64,000 bases of DNA from Psychrobacter immobilis (GTDB taxonomy: Bacteria; Pseudomonadota; Gammaproteobacteria; Pseudomonadales; Moraxellaceae). The stretch spans positions 95,311 to 159,310 of the forward strand of contig NZ_CAJGZQ010000008.1 in NCBI RefSeq assembly GCF_904846185.1, read 5' to 3'. Made by a program: the position numbers and the translations under genes. This document shows, in pieces, positions 27,568 through 36,785 of this stretch; position 1 is the stretch's first letter; every line of letters starts with the position of its first letter. Below the pieces are notes generated by a model. That model made no database searches. It worked only from the letters and a program-made list of their open reading frames with translations, and was not told the origin of the DNA.

Positions 27568-28080
27568 ATAACCCTTAAATCTTATAGTGGATTCAATTTA
27601 TTCCTTTAGCTATTAATGCTAATACAAGAAAGTCGAGCACAGAGATACAAATCGTAGTTTAAGCGAGATTGACGATGTAGCAGATTCAAAGGGAATTAAC
27701 GATAAAGAGATAATTTTTACTTTAATAAACAGATAGATTATACTGTTCTACTTTTAAAATTTTGTTGAAAGCCGTTATTTGTCTGTATAATTCACCAAAA
27801 AGCGTTATTATGCGGTGCATTAACGGTTTATGATTGATATCTGATAGCGCCTATTACTAAGATAACCGTTTCACATTTTAGTATCAGTCAGCGCCAGTGG
27901 TGACCAAAGGCGATTGCTCAAGGTACTGACTTTGACATTGCGCGCTATCGCTATCCCCTATTTATTCCAACGGCAACCCATGGTACACGCCCGTAATTTG
28001 AGGCACGGTTTGTCTATTACCATTTAACCCTAAGTACTATTTAATCAAACGTACTATTTAATCCTAAAGGTGTAATTAAC
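27568..28080. other. Intergenic region upstream of tig
   Basis: 513 bases without a supported gene. Holds a candidate promoter at 27765-27791. The stretch 27890-28010 is less AT-rich than the rest, but I find no open frame or RNA in it. Confidence 0.55.
27765..27791 (+). promoter_or_regulatory. Candidate tig promoter
   Basis: TTGAAA at 27765-27770 and TATAAT at 27786-27791 with a short 15-base spacer, about 290 bases upstream of tig. A long leader would follow. Confidence 0.35.
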
Positions 28081-29424
28081 ATGGCTACAGATTTACAAGT
28101 CACAACCAACAAGCTATCTAATAAAGAAACCCAATTGACAGTTAAAGTACCTGTCGAAAAAATTCAAAACAAAGTCGAAGGTCGTATTCGCCAAGTTGCG
28201 AAAACTGCCAAGATTGACGGTTTCCGTAAAGGTAACGTCCCTATGTCACACATCCGCTCTCAGTACGGTGCTGGCATTCAACAAGAAGTTATCAACGATG
28301 TGATCCGTGATACCGTTTTTGAAGCGATCAAATCTGAAGACATCCGCGCGGTTGGTATGCCTAACATCGACGACGTAAAACTTGAAGATGATTTCTTGGT
28401 TTATCAAGCCACTGTTGAAATCTTCCCAGAAGTAGACGTGCAAGGTATCAATGAGATCGAAGTTGAACGTCACACGGCTAAAGTAAGCGAAGAAGACGTC
28501 AACACTATGATCGAAAACCTTCAAAAGCAACGTGAAGAATTCGTTGAGAAAAAAGGTAAAGCGGACAAAGGCAATCAAGTAACTTTTGACTTTGAAGGCT
28601 CTATCGATGGCGAAAAATTCGAAGGCGGTTCTGCTGAAGACTTCAAACTGGTTATCGGTAGCAACCAGATGATTCCTGGTTTTGAAGCGGGTATCAAAGG
28701 CATGAAAGCTGGCGAAGAGAAAGTTATCGACGTCACTTTCCCAGAAGATTACCAAGCTGAAAACTTAGCGGGTAAAGAAGCTCAGTTCAAAATCAACGTA
28801 AAATTGGTTGAAAAATCTAAGCTACCAGAAATCAACGAAGAGTTCCTTGAGCTATTCGGCGTGAAAGAAGGCGGCGTTGAGAAGTTGAAAGAAGACGTTC
28901 GCAAAAACATGGAACGCGAAATCAAAAACGCTGCGCGTAGCCAAGTTAAGCAAGCGACTTTTGACGCATTGCTAGAAAAGAACGAATTTGACGTACCAAA
29001 CGCCATGCTAGAGCAAGAAATCGAGCGTCAGCGCAATATGATGATGCAACGTTTTTCTCAGCAGTTCGGTGCCAATGCTGATAGCTTCGATAAAGACATG
29101 CTACCAAATGAGCTATTTGAAGAGCAAGCGCTACGTGCTGCCCGTCTTGGCATCATCGTTGCTCGCGTTATCGATACCAAAGGCTTAGAAGTCGATCAAG
29201 AACGCGTTGAAACCTTCATCAAAGAAGCCGCTGAAAACTACGAAGATCCAAGCGAAGTAATCGAGTATTACACCAATGACAAGCAGCAGCGCGCGAACAT
29301 TGAGTCTGTGGTACTAGAAGACCAAGTAGTTGATTATTTAATCGAGCAAGGTAAAGTAACTGACAAAGAAGTTAGCTACCAAGACTTGCTAGCTGCACAG
29401 CAACAACAGCAGCAAGGCATGTAA
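28081..29424 (+). CDS. tig: Trigger factor
   Basis: 447-residue ribosome-associated chaperone and prolyl isomerase. The N-terminal ribosome-binding domain carries the signature region [20 protein letters not shown] (family GFRxGKxP). The FKBP-type domain spans about residues 160-245 ([38 protein letters not shown]). The C-terminal chaperone domain follows, ending in a Gln-rich tail. AAAGGTG precedes the ATG. clpP and clpX follow in the classic tig-clpP-clpX order, but with 448 bases and a terminator in between. Confidence 0.97.
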   Translation: MATDLQVTTNKLSNKETQLTVKVPVEKIQNKVEGRIRQVAKTAKIDGFRKGNVPMSHIRSQYGAGIQQEVINDVIRDTVFEAIKSEDIRAVGMPNIDDVKLEDDFLVYQATVEIFPEVDVQGINEIEVERHTAKVSEEDVNTMIENLQKQREEFVEKKGKADKGNQVTFDFEGSIDGEKFEGGSAEDFKLVIGSNQMIPGFEAGIKGMKAGEEKVIDVTFPEDYQAENLAGKEAQFKINVKLVEKSKLPEINEEFLELFGVKEGGVEKLKEDVRKNMEREIKNAARSQVKQATFDALLEKNEFDVPNAMLEQEIERQRNMMMQRFSQQFGANADSFDKDMLPNELFEEQALRAARLGIIVARVIDTKGLEVDQERVETFIKEAAENYEDPSEVIEYYTNDKQQRANIESVVLEDQVVDYLIEQGKVTDKEVSYQDLLAAQQQQQQGM

Positions 29425-29438
29425 TTTAGTGAGATAAC

Positions 29439-29471
29439 TTAGCAATTTGCCATTGAATGGCAAATTGCTAA
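29439..29471. repeat. Perfect 16-base inverted repeat after tig
   Basis: Arms TTAGCAATTTGCCATT and AATGGCAAATTGCTAA flank a single G at 29455. It begins 15 bases after the tig stop and has no T-run, so it is not itself a terminator; it could stabilise the tig 3' end. Confidence 0.85.
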
Positions 29472-29510
29472 TCTCAATCTAAACATGCTCTAACATAATG
29501 CTCTAACGCA

Positions 29511-29540
29511 ATGCTCTAACATATGTGTTAGGGCATTTTT
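29511..29540 (+). terminator. Terminator after tig
   Basis: Stem ATGCTCTAACA / TGTTAGGGCAT (one T-G pair), loop TATG, followed by TTTTT. The left-arm decamer ATGCTCTAAC also occurs at 29485 and 29498, giving three copies with a 13-base period. Confidence 0.8.
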
Positions 29541-29872
29541 ATTGGGGATTTATATGCTATCTTTATGGACAGTTTATCAACAAGCCCCTTGATAAATGGT
29601 TACAGACGCCTTATTAATAGTGAGTCAATCATTTTATTAATAGCACTCATGTTATAAATAGAAAATTATTTTTCACATGAAAAAGTTACTATTGCCTCAA
29701 TAAAAAAGTTACCATTAGCTCAATTATTTTTAGCGATATCTGGCGCTTATTATTTCAGCCAGCGAATATTATTAAAAAGCGGCAACATCTAGCATGATGA
29801 GCAGCCATACAAGCGTAGCCGCTCGCTAGCTTCAATCCCTTTATTTTATGTACTTATAAACAGGACATCTTT
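29541..29872. other. Intergenic region upstream of clpP
   Basis: 332 bases, strongly AT-rich, no gene. Two near-identical segments AAAAAGTTAC(T/C)ATT(G/A) occur at about 29680-29720. Presumed clpP promoter region. Confidence 0.55.
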
Positions 29873-30577
29873 ATGACAGATTATGATCGCATCACTGCCA
29901 ACCCACATTTTGATATGCTGATGAGTGCGCACAATGACGCACAAGGCATGCAATATACCCAAAGCGCCCCTCAAGCTGCGCATGCAGCATTAGTGCCAAT
30001 GGTCGTTGAACAATCCTCTCGTGGTGAACGCTCGTTTGATATTTTCTCGCGTCTATTGCGTGAGCGCGTTATCTTTTTGACCGGTCAAGTCGAAGACCAC
30101 ATGGCCAATCTGATTGTTGCACAGTTGCTATTTTTAGAAGCGGAAAACCCTGATAAAGACATCCACTTGTATATCAATTCACCAGGCGGCTCAGTGAGTG
30201 CAGGCTTGGCAATCTTTGATACCATGAACTTTATCAAACCTGAAGTATCGACCATCTGTATGGGCGGCGCTTATAGCATGGGCTCGTTCTTGCTCGCGGC
30301 TGGTCAAAAAGGCAAACGTTACTCTCTTGCCAATGCTCGTGTCATGATTCATCAGCCTTCAGGCGGCGCGCAAGGTCAAGCAACCGATATCGAAATTAAT
30401 GCGCGTGAAATTCTAAAAACGCGTGCCCGTTTAAATGAGATTTTGGCAGAACGTACTGGTCAACCATTAGAGAAAATTGAAAAAGACGTTGAGCGTGACT
30501 TTTGGTTAGATGCGAAAGAAGCCAAAGAATACGGTCTGGTTGATGAAGTATTAGAGCGCCGCCCTACTTCTTTATAA
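29873..30577 (+). CDS. clpP: ATP-dependent Clp protease proteolytic subunit
   Basis: 234-residue serine peptidase that forms the ClpP tetradecamer. The catalytic Ser135 is in [16 protein letters not shown], His160 in [11 protein letters not shown], and Asp in [12 protein letters not shown]. The Ser motif reads GGAYSMG where most ClpP proteins have GQAASMG; the nucleophile itself is kept. About 30 extra residues precede the core ([22 protein letters not shown]), comparable to a processed propeptide. ACAGGACA precedes the ATG. clpX follows 115 bases later on the same strand. Confidence 0.95.
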   Translation: MTDYDRITANPHFDMLMSAHNDAQGMQYTQSAPQAAHAALVPMVVEQSSRGERSFDIFSRLLRERVIFLTGQVEDHMANLIVAQLLFLEAENPDKDIHLYINSPGGSVSAGLAIFDTMNFIKPEVSTICMGGAYSMGSFLLAAGQKGKRYSLANARVMIHQPSGGAQGQATDIEINAREILKTRARLNEILAERTGQPLEKIEKDVERDFWLDAKEAKEYGLVDEVLERRPTSL

Positions 30578-30692
30578 TTACCGCATAAGAGCAAAAGCTT
30601 TGATGGGCATCAAAAGCCTGAGCGTTATACGTTTTGGCTTTGATGTAAAAAATCAAAATATTTGTAAGTTTTAAATTTTAGGAGCGCCTTTT

Positions 30693-32006
30693 ATGGCAGA
30701 AGATAACACCCCGCATTGCTCGTTTTGCGGCAAAGCCAAAAGCGATGTACAGCAGCTGATTGCCGCTGACGATGCCAATATCTGTAATGAATGTATTGAG
30801 CTATGTACCGATTTAATCGCTGATAGCGCTGAAGATGGCGATGATGACAGCGACATTGATACGTCTTGGGTCAATAAAAAACTACCAACGCCAAAAGAGC
30901 TGCGTGCCAAGCTTGACGAATACGTCATTGGACAAGACGCTGCTAAAAAAGCCTTAGCAGTTGCCGTTTATAACCATTATAAGCGCCTAAAAGTTAGCCA
31001 AACCTTAGCCAATGACAGCAAAAAAGCGAAGATTGGCGCTGACGATGCCATGGTTGAATTGGCTAAGAGCAATATCTTGCTGATTGGCCCAACGGGTTCT
31101 GGTAAGACCTTACTGGCGCAAACCTTGGCTCGTCTACTGGATGTGCCTTTTGCGATGGCCGATGCGACGACCTTGACCGAAGCAGGTTATGTCGGTGAAG
31201 ATGTCGAAAACATCGTGCAAAAGCTACTACAAGCATCAGATTATGATGTCAGTAAAGCAGAGCAAGGCATCATCTATATCGATGAGATTGATAAAATCAG
31301 TAAGAAAGGCGACAACCCGTCTATCACCCGTGATGTGTCAGGCGAAGGCGTACAGCAAGCGTTGCTAAAGCTTATCGAAGGTACGGTCGCTGCCATTCCG
31401 CCACATGGTGGTCGTAAGCATCCACAGCAAGAGCTGATCCAAGTTGATACGAGTAACATCTTAATCATCGTCGGCGGGGCGTTTGCCGGTCTTGATGCGG
31501 TTATTCAGCAGCGTACCGAAAAAGGCGGTATTGGCTTTAACGCCGATGTCAGCTCAAAAGATGATAGCAAACGCAGCTCAGAATTACTGCAACAAGTAGA
31601 GCCTGAAGATTTGATTAAATTTGGTCTCATTCCTGAGCTCATCGGTCGTCTTCCTGTTCTCGCTGCGCTCACAGAGCTGGACGAGGACGCATTGGTTCAG
31701 ATATTGACAGAACCAAAAAATGCCTTGGTTAAGCAATATAAGTATCTATTCGATATGGAAGGCGCTGACATTAGCTTTACCAAAGAAGCGCTCGATGCGA
31801 TTGCCAAAAAAGCCATGGCGCGTAAGACTGGTGCTCGTGGTTTGCGTTCTATCGTTGAAAATGCGCTCCTTGAGACTATGTACGAGTTGCCTTCGATGAA
31901 AAACGCCAAGACTGTCATCGTCGATGAGCAAGTGATTAATGAAGGTAAAACACCTGAAATTATCTTTTCTACCGACGACTCAGAGCAAATAGCGATAGAT
32001 GCTTAG
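30693..32006 (+). CDS. clpX: ClpX unfoldase, ATPase subunit of ClpXP
   Basis: 437-residue AAA+ unfoldase. The N-terminal zinc-binding domain has C9-x2-C12 and C31-x2-C34. Walker A is [12 protein letters not shown], Walker B is [10 protein letters not shown], and the IGF loop that docks onto ClpP is present in [10 protein letters not shown]. The sensor 2 segment [10 protein letters not shown] follows. TAGGAGCG precedes the ATG. It acts with ClpP and ends at a terminator. Confidence 0.97.
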   Translation: MAEDNTPHCSFCGKAKSDVQQLIAADDANICNECIELCTDLIADSAEDGDDDSDIDTSWVNKKLPTPKELRAKLDEYVIGQDAAKKALAVAVYNHYKRLKVSQTLANDSKKAKIGADDAMVELAKSNILLIGPTGSGKTLLAQTLARLLDVPFAMADATTLTEAGYVGEDVENIVQKLLQASDYDVSKAEQGIIYIDEIDKISKKGDNPSITRDVSGEGVQQALLKLIEGTVAAIPPHGGRKHPQQELIQVDTSNILIIVGGAFAGLDAVIQQRTEKGGIGFNADVSSKDDSKRSSELLQQVEPEDLIKFGLIPELIGRLPVLAALTELDEDALVQILTEPKNALVKQYKYLFDMEGADISFTKEALDAIAKKAMARKTGARGLRSIVENALLETMYELPSMKNAKTVIVDEQVINEGKTPEIIFSTDDSEQIAIDA

Positions 32007-32047
32007 CGGTTGTTATCAGCTTTATTAAAACTGTCATTGAAGTAAAG

Positions 32048-32081
32048 GCGTCTAGCATATCTTATACTAGACGTTTTTTTA
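32048..32081 (+). terminator. Terminator after clpX
   Basis: Stem CGTCTAG(C)ATA / TATACTAGACG around a short loop, followed by TTTTTTT. Confidence 0.82.
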
Positions 32082-32231
32082 TGGCTGCTCACTTATAATT
32101 TTTTTATGACAGCCAATGTATGGATAAAGTGACAGCGGCGTCTATCAATCGTTTACAGCTAAAACCACAAAGCATGCTAAGGTAAATGTGCTACCAACAC
32201 CTATCACTGATGAAACAAAGGACTGTTTATC

Positions 32232-33242
32232 ATGCTTAACAATGTTACTTCTATCGCAACCTCATTACGTCAACACTTGCCTTTTCATACCACGATAGAC
32301 CAAGATATTACTCCTTATTACCATAATCGTGTCGCGGCTATTACGGGTGCTGGCTCTGGTATGGGGCGCGAGTTAGCTATTCATTTGGCAAAGATGGGCT
32401 GCCACGTGGCGCTCTCTGATATCAACGCGGCGCAACTGGCACAGACCAAAGAATTGCTGGTCGGTTATAATATAAAAGCGACTATGACGGTGCTTGATGT
32501 CTCAGACAATAAAGCCGTGGAAGCGTGGGCAGATAGCGTCATGGCAGACCATGGCAAAGTGAACTTCATCTTTAATAATGCAGGCGTGGCGCTATATTCG
32601 ACCGTAGAAGGCAGTAGTATTAGCGAGCTTGAATGGGTGATGGACATCAATTTTTGGGGTGTGGTCTATGGCACCAAGGCATTTTTGCCATTGATTAAAA
32701 ATAGTGTCAAACAAAGCGAATCGACGAATGGCAGCAAAAAAAACAGATCGCGCCAATTTAACGAGCATGGTCACATCATTAATATCTCAAGCCTGTTTGG
32801 CTTGACTGCGCAGCCGTCACAATCTGCGTATAACGCCAGTAAATTTGCTGTACGCGGCTTTACTGAAAGCTTGCGTCAAGAGCTAGATATTCAGCGCTGC
32901 GGTGTGTCAGCGACCTGCATCCATCCCGGCGGTATTAAAACCAATATTGCCAATAGTGCCCGTGGTAATGACAGTATCAATGATATTGGCATGCGTACTG
33001 GCCCCAAAGCCATTCAGAGCTTTAATAAATTCCTGAAATTTGATGCAAGCAATGCCGCTTTGATTATTTTGCAGGCTGCCGCGACCAATCAACCGCGCTG
33101 TCTGATTGGCAATGATGCCAAAATAATCGACGCGGTACAGCGTGTCTTTCCAGCGACATACAGTCAAATATTGAACGATGTCCATACGCTCTCTCGTAAG
33201 CTCAAACCACGCCGCCATAAAAAGTCAAGCACGCCAAAATAG
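32232..33242 (+). CDS. Short-chain dehydrogenase/reductase
   Basis: 336-residue SDR oxidoreductase. The cofactor motif is AAITGAGSGMGRELA, the Asp-containing NNAG motif is FIFNNAGVALYS, and the catalytic Ser, Tyr and Lys appear in INISSLFGL and SAYNASKFAVRGF. About 30 residues precede the Rossmann fold and about 60 follow the usual core, ending in a very basic tail (RKLKPRRHKKS). This is the longer, classical-type SDR of the kind seen in lipid or hydrocarbon metabolism; the substrate is not known. AAAGGA precedes the ATG. It stands alone. Confidence 0.87.
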   Translation: MLNNVTSIATSLRQHLPFHTTIDQDITPYYHNRVAAITGAGSGMGRELAIHLAKMGCHVALSDINAAQLAQTKELLVGYNIKATMTVLDVSDNKAVEAWADSVMADHGKVNFIFNNAGVALYSTVEGSSISELEWVMDINFWGVVYGTKAFLPLIKNSVKQSESTNGSKKNRSRQFNEHGHIINISSLFGLTAQPSQSAYNASKFAVRGFTESLRQELDIQRCGVSATCIHPGGIKTNIANSARGNDSINDIGMRTGPKAIQSFNKFLKFDASNAALIILQAAATNQPRCLIGNDAKIIDAVQRVFPATYSQILNDVHTLSRKLKPRRHKKSSTPK

Positions 33243-33266
33243 TATGTTTTAAAAATCACTACCCAC

Positions 33267-33309
33267 AAAAAAGCGCTTAAATATTGATAATATTTAAGCG
33301 CTTTTTTGA
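33267..33309. terminator. Terminator after SDR gene
   Basis: Perfect 19-base stem AAAAAAGCGCTTAAATATT with its complement around GAT, with a T-run. Confidence 0.9.
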
Positions 33310-33572
33310 TCGATAGAATTTCAATACTGTCTTTCAATATCGTTCTTCATACGGTATGAAATTAATTCATATCACTCTAAAGCCAAAACACTTTATCTAT
33401 TTATATACTTTAAGTATTTAATATTTGGTACAATTATGTTTCTAGCAACTTACAGATTGATGTCTCATTCAGATTTTTTGCGCAAAAATTAAGATTACTT
33501 CTGTCATTTTGACAGCTAAATTATCATAAAAATATATTATTACATATTATTTTTGATAATAAGGATATTCCA

Positions 33573-34523
33573 ATGAAAATACTTTTAAGGGTCAAACCCT
33601 CTTCCTCCGTTTTACTGGCTGCTATCTTTGCTATTGGTGCGGTTAGCCTGTCAGGCTGTAGTGAATCAGATACCAAGGCTGTCGACCGTGTCGAAGAAGC
33701 TGAAGCATTAGCCCGCGTTAAGTCACTTGAGGCACGTGCCGCAGAAATTAAAGACGAGATGGCTGCAAATCCAAGCGCCAAACTGACCGTTAGCATGCCA
33801 GATGAGTCCACTATTCCAGATGATGAGTTTGGCGCAGCAGTACGTCGCGGCTTACAAATCGCCAATCATACTTATAAAGAAATGCCTGATAATGTCGGCA
33901 ACCAGTTGAATTGTACCAGCTGTCACTTGGGTAACGGCTCAGAGGCTTACGCGGCGCCTTGGAATGGTATGCCGGGCATTTATCCTATTTATCGGTCACG
34001 TGCTGGTCGCGTTAATTCAATACAAGAGCGCATCAATGGCTGTTTTGAACGCTCAATGAATGGCAAAGCGCTTGACTTAGGTTCAGATGATATGAATGCG
34101 ATGGTGTCTTATATGAGCTGGCTATCACAGGGTTTGCCTTATGGTGTCTCGCCTGAAGGTCGCGGTTTTGTTAAGGTAGACAAAACTTTAGAGCCAAATA
34201 CGGACAATGGTAAAAAGCTGTTTGCTGAAAAATGTAGCGTTTGCCATGGTGAAAACGGCGAAGGTCAATATAACGACGATGGCACTTATATCTATCCAGC
34301 AGTAGCTGGAGACAAGTCCTTCAACGATGGCGCAGGTATGGCGCGAACTTATACAGCAGCTGCCTTTATCAAGGGCAAAATGCCGTTTGGTCAAGGTAAC
34401 TCGCTTAGTGACCAAGAAGCGGTCGATATTGCCGCTTACTTTACCCATCTGCCGCGACCTATCAAAGCCAACAAAGACAAAGATTGGCCCAATGGTGATG
34501 CCCCTAAAGATGTACGCCGCTAG
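33573..34523 (+). CDS. tsdA: TsdA-like dihaem c-type cytochrome lipoprotein
   Basis: 316-residue exported dihaem cytochrome. The lipobox VSLSGC places acylated Cys29 at the start of the mature protein. Haem sites are CTSCH (114-118) and CSVCH (221-225). The first domain resembles thiosulfate dehydrogenase TsdA: LNCTSCHLGNG, YPIYRSRAGRVNSIQERINGCF and RSMNG, with C157 in the position that serves as an unusual Cys ligand to haem 1 in TsdA. The second domain is a class I cytochrome c with a distal Met in KGKMPFGQG. In TsdA the reaction is thiosulfate to tetrathionate or the reverse. AAGGA precedes the ATG. No sulfur genes lie next to it. The TsdA reading rests on motifs only. Confidence 0.85.
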   Translation: MKILLRVKPSSSVLLAAIFAIGAVSLSGCSESDTKAVDRVEEAEALARVKSLEARAAEIKDEMAANPSAKLTVSMPDESTIPDDEFGAAVRRGLQIANHTYKEMPDNVGNQLNCTSCHLGNGSEAYAAPWNGMPGIYPIYRSRAGRVNSIQERINGCFERSMNGKALDLGSDDMNAMVSYMSWLSQGLPYGVSPEGRGFVKVDKTLEPNTDNGKKLFAEKCSVCHGENGEGQYNDDGTYIYPAVAGDKSFNDGAGMARTYTAAAFIKGKMPFGQGNSLSDQEAVDIAAYFTHLPRPIKANKDKDWPNGDAPKDVRR

Positions 34524-34549
34524 TTTTAAGCACCTTTAAAAATTGCCAT

Positions 34550-34586
34550 AAAAAAGCCCAGCTACTTAAATAGCTGGGCTTTTTTA
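34550..34586 (+). terminator. Terminator after TsdA-like gene
   Basis: Stem AAAAAGCCCAGCTA / TAGCTGGGCTTTTT with a 6-base loop, also usable by the convergent permease gene. Confidence 0.9.
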
Positions 34587-34626
34587 TTATGGATAGTTAG
34601 GACAATTTGCGTCCTTTATCTTTAAT

Positions 34627-35721
34627 TTAAGGCAATTTCATATCACCATCAACCAGCCAGCCCACGCGGCGCATCACATGAGCGACCACCCCTGCAATTA
34701 GGGCAGGTAATACAAACATCAACAGGATAATCGCTGTCCATAATTGACCCGTACTCATGATGTCTTGTGACGCTTCAATCACTCCAAATACGCCGACCAA
34801 TCCAGCGGTACCCATACCTGCACCCGTTGCTGTACATGCCAGTCCAAAACCTACGGTCGCAATAGGACCAACGATGGCGCTGGCAATCACAGCAGGCAAT
34901 AACACCAGCGGTTTTTTTAACACATTAGGAATCTGTAGCATACTGGTGCCCAGACCTTGAGATATTACGCCACTGACGCCGTTGTCTTTAAAGCTTGCAA
35001 CGGCAAAGCCAATCATGTGTGCCGCACAGCCTACTACTGCTGCCCCGCCTGCTACGCCACCAAGCCCAATTGCGATACAAATGGCAGCGCTGGACGTTGG
35101 CAATGTCAATAAAATACCCACTACCACTGCAATCACAATACCCATTAACAGAGGCTGTAACTCAGTGGCCGCTTGAATACCTTGACCAATGGCAGCGACC
35201 GCAGCGACGATAGGTGGATTCAATAGGGCGCAAACTGCTAATGCTACCGCGCATACCAATAAAGGAACCAATAGAATATCAAGCTTGGTTTTGCCAGCGA
35301 CCCAAGTACCAGCACGATAAGCAAATACCGAGGTCAAATACGCCCCTATCGGATTGCCCGGTAAGGCGGCAAAGGTCGCAGGTCCGCCTACTTGGGGCAT
35401 AAATAACGTCCCTGCCATTAATGCTTCAGAGTGTGCGCCAAGCATACCCGCCACCAAGCAGCTGAGCATGACGAGCGTCGGTGCTTTAAGATAATAAGCG
35501 ATCCCTACTCCGATACCTGCACCCATTAGTACTGAGGCAAGCTTGCCCACCGCAACCAATGCGGGCAAATCTAACCAGCCACCGATTTGCGAGATGATTA
35601 GACCAGCAATCAATGTGACAAATAGCCCTAAAGCCATGCCAGTAAACGCATCAATAAAATACTTTTGGAAAAATGCTTTAATAAAGCTGGTAGGCGGTGT
35701 TGCTAAATGAGAGACAGTCAT
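34627..35721 (-). CDS. PTS_EIIC_2-like membrane permease
   Basis: 365-residue integral membrane protein of the PTS_EIIC_2 type (IIC-like), with about ten hydrophobic segments. Typical blocks are KYFIDAFTGMALGLF, GAHSEALMAGTLFMPQVGGPATF and GNPIGAYLTSVFAYRAGTW, then PTSSAAICIAIGLGG and MIGFAVASFKDNG. No IIA, IIB, HPr or enzyme I gene is nearby, which is common for this family and leaves both substrate and energy coupling unknown. The start at 35721 is preceded by AAAGAGCG; the longer frame to 35835 has no ribosome site. Downstream terminator is shared with the cytochrome gene. Confidence 0.78.
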   Translation of the reverse strand: MTVSHLATPPTSFIKAFFQKYFIDAFTGMALGLFVTLIAGLIISQIGGWLDLPALVAVGKLASVLMGAGIGVGIAYYLKAPTLVMLSCLVAGMLGAHSEALMAGTLFMPQVGGPATFAALPGNPIGAYLTSVFAYRAGTWVAGKTKLDILLVPLLVCAVALAVCALLNPPIVAAVAAIGQGIQAATELQPLLMGIVIAVVVGILLTLPTSSAAICIAIGLGGVAGGAAVVGCAAHMIGFAVASFKDNGVSGVISQGLGTSMLQIPNVLKKPLVLLPAVIASAIVGPIATVGFGLACTATGAGMGTAGLVGVFGVIEASQDIMSTGQLWTAIILLMFVLPALIAGVVAHVMRRVGWLVDGDMKLP

Positions 35722-35867
35722 AGCCACGCTCTTTATAAAATTTTTGATGAAAGGTAATAAACCAACAGAAAAAATAACTTTGCTAAAAATTAGAGATAAA
35801 AAAAACGTCATTGCGACGCTTTTTTTATTATTCATAAGGAACTAAAACTGCTATCAAATAGCGCAAC

Positions 35868-36683
35868 TTAACGACGCTGTTCAACGATGATGGAATCAAT
35901 ACCATTATTCTGTAGGCGCTGCTGAGCAGTGGTTACTGCTTGGCGATTATTCATCGGGCGAGAAATAACCTGATAAATTGGCAAACCATTACCCGTCGTA
36001 TTCTTAACCACTCTAGCGTCTACACCTGCCATCAACACTTGGGCACGGCGGCGATCTGCTTCATCCGCATCACCAAAGCTGTTGATCTGCAAAATGTAAG
36101 TTGCCGCAGGTTTTGCAGCCTGAACGCTAGCAGTACCTGCGCCTGCATTATTGGTGGACGTATTATTGCTACTAGTAGGCGTCGATCCATCATAGGTCGC
36201 GTCTTCTTCAACGATCACAATGTCATCGCCGCTATTACTGGTAGCAGCGCTATTGCCACGACTGGGCGCAATCACTGTATTTTCAGAGATACCAAAGTTA
36301 CCAGTATCATCATTGCGACTGGCTGAGCCATCCTCAGGTTGAGTCACCACCACATCAGGCTCAAAGGCGCTGATATCCCCTATGCGATCATTGCCTGTCT
36401 CAGCAATATCTTCATCAGGAATAGTCGCCATCTCTTGATTGGGCAAAATATCATAGAACTCATAATCACCATTATCAGTATCAGTGTCGACACGTGGCTG
36501 TACCTGACGATCAGGATCATTACCAGCGGTGCTGTCAGCGGGACTGAAATCAAATAATGGTGACAAGTATATAAATACCCCTATCATAAGGGTCAATACA
36601 GCCCCGACAAACATCCACAATAAGCCTGATACGCTACTTGTTTTGCGTTTTTCAGTCGCACCTTTAGGTTTTTTGGCTAGCAT
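35868..36683 (-). CDS. SPOR domain cell-division-associated protein
   Basis: 271-residue bitopic inner-membrane protein. A short basic N terminus is followed by a membrane span (about residues 19-42, SGLLWMFVGAVLTLMIGVFIYL), a long Asp/Asn/Ser/Thr-rich low-complexity periplasmic linker (about 45-190), and a C-terminal SPOR domain (TYILQINSFGDADEADRRRAQ). SPOR domains bind denuded septal peptidoglycan. The architecture matches FtsN-like proteins encoded next to argS in pseudomonads. GGGAG precedes the ATG. It follows argS with a 102-base gap. Confidence 0.88.
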   Translation of the reverse strand: MLAKKPKGATEKRKTSSVSGLLWMFVGAVLTLMIGVFIYLSPLFDFSPADSTAGNDPDRQVQPRVDTDTDNGDYEFYDILPNQEMATIPDEDIAETGNDRIGDISAFEPDVVVTQPEDGSASRNDDTGNFGISENTVIAPSRGNSAATSNSGDDIVIVEEDATYDGSTPTSSNNTSTNNAGAGTASVQAAKPAATYILQINSFGDADEADRRRAQVLMAGVDARVVKNTTGNGLPIYQVISRPMNNRQAVTTAQQRLQNNGIDSIIVEQRR

Positions 36684-36785
36684 GGATCTGGTTCTCCCTA
36701 CTGAATCTAACTATCATCAAATTATGGCTGGCAGTCATCTATACTCATACTACATGTTAGAAAGTTACTATATACTAGAAAAAAA

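Noticed and set aside
28246..28755. 169-codon minus-strand frame opposite tig
   Set aside because: Shadow of the tig coding sequence; composition follows the reverse complement of a highly expressed gene.
29485..29520. Three evenly spaced repeats, possible CRISPR
   Set aside because: Unit is only 10-13 bases with 3-base spacers; no cas genes nearby. It is a local repeat in the tig terminator region.
35722..35835. Longer N terminus of the PTS IIC-like gene
   Set aside because: No ribosome site before 35835, while AAAGAGCG precedes 35721, which fits the family length.
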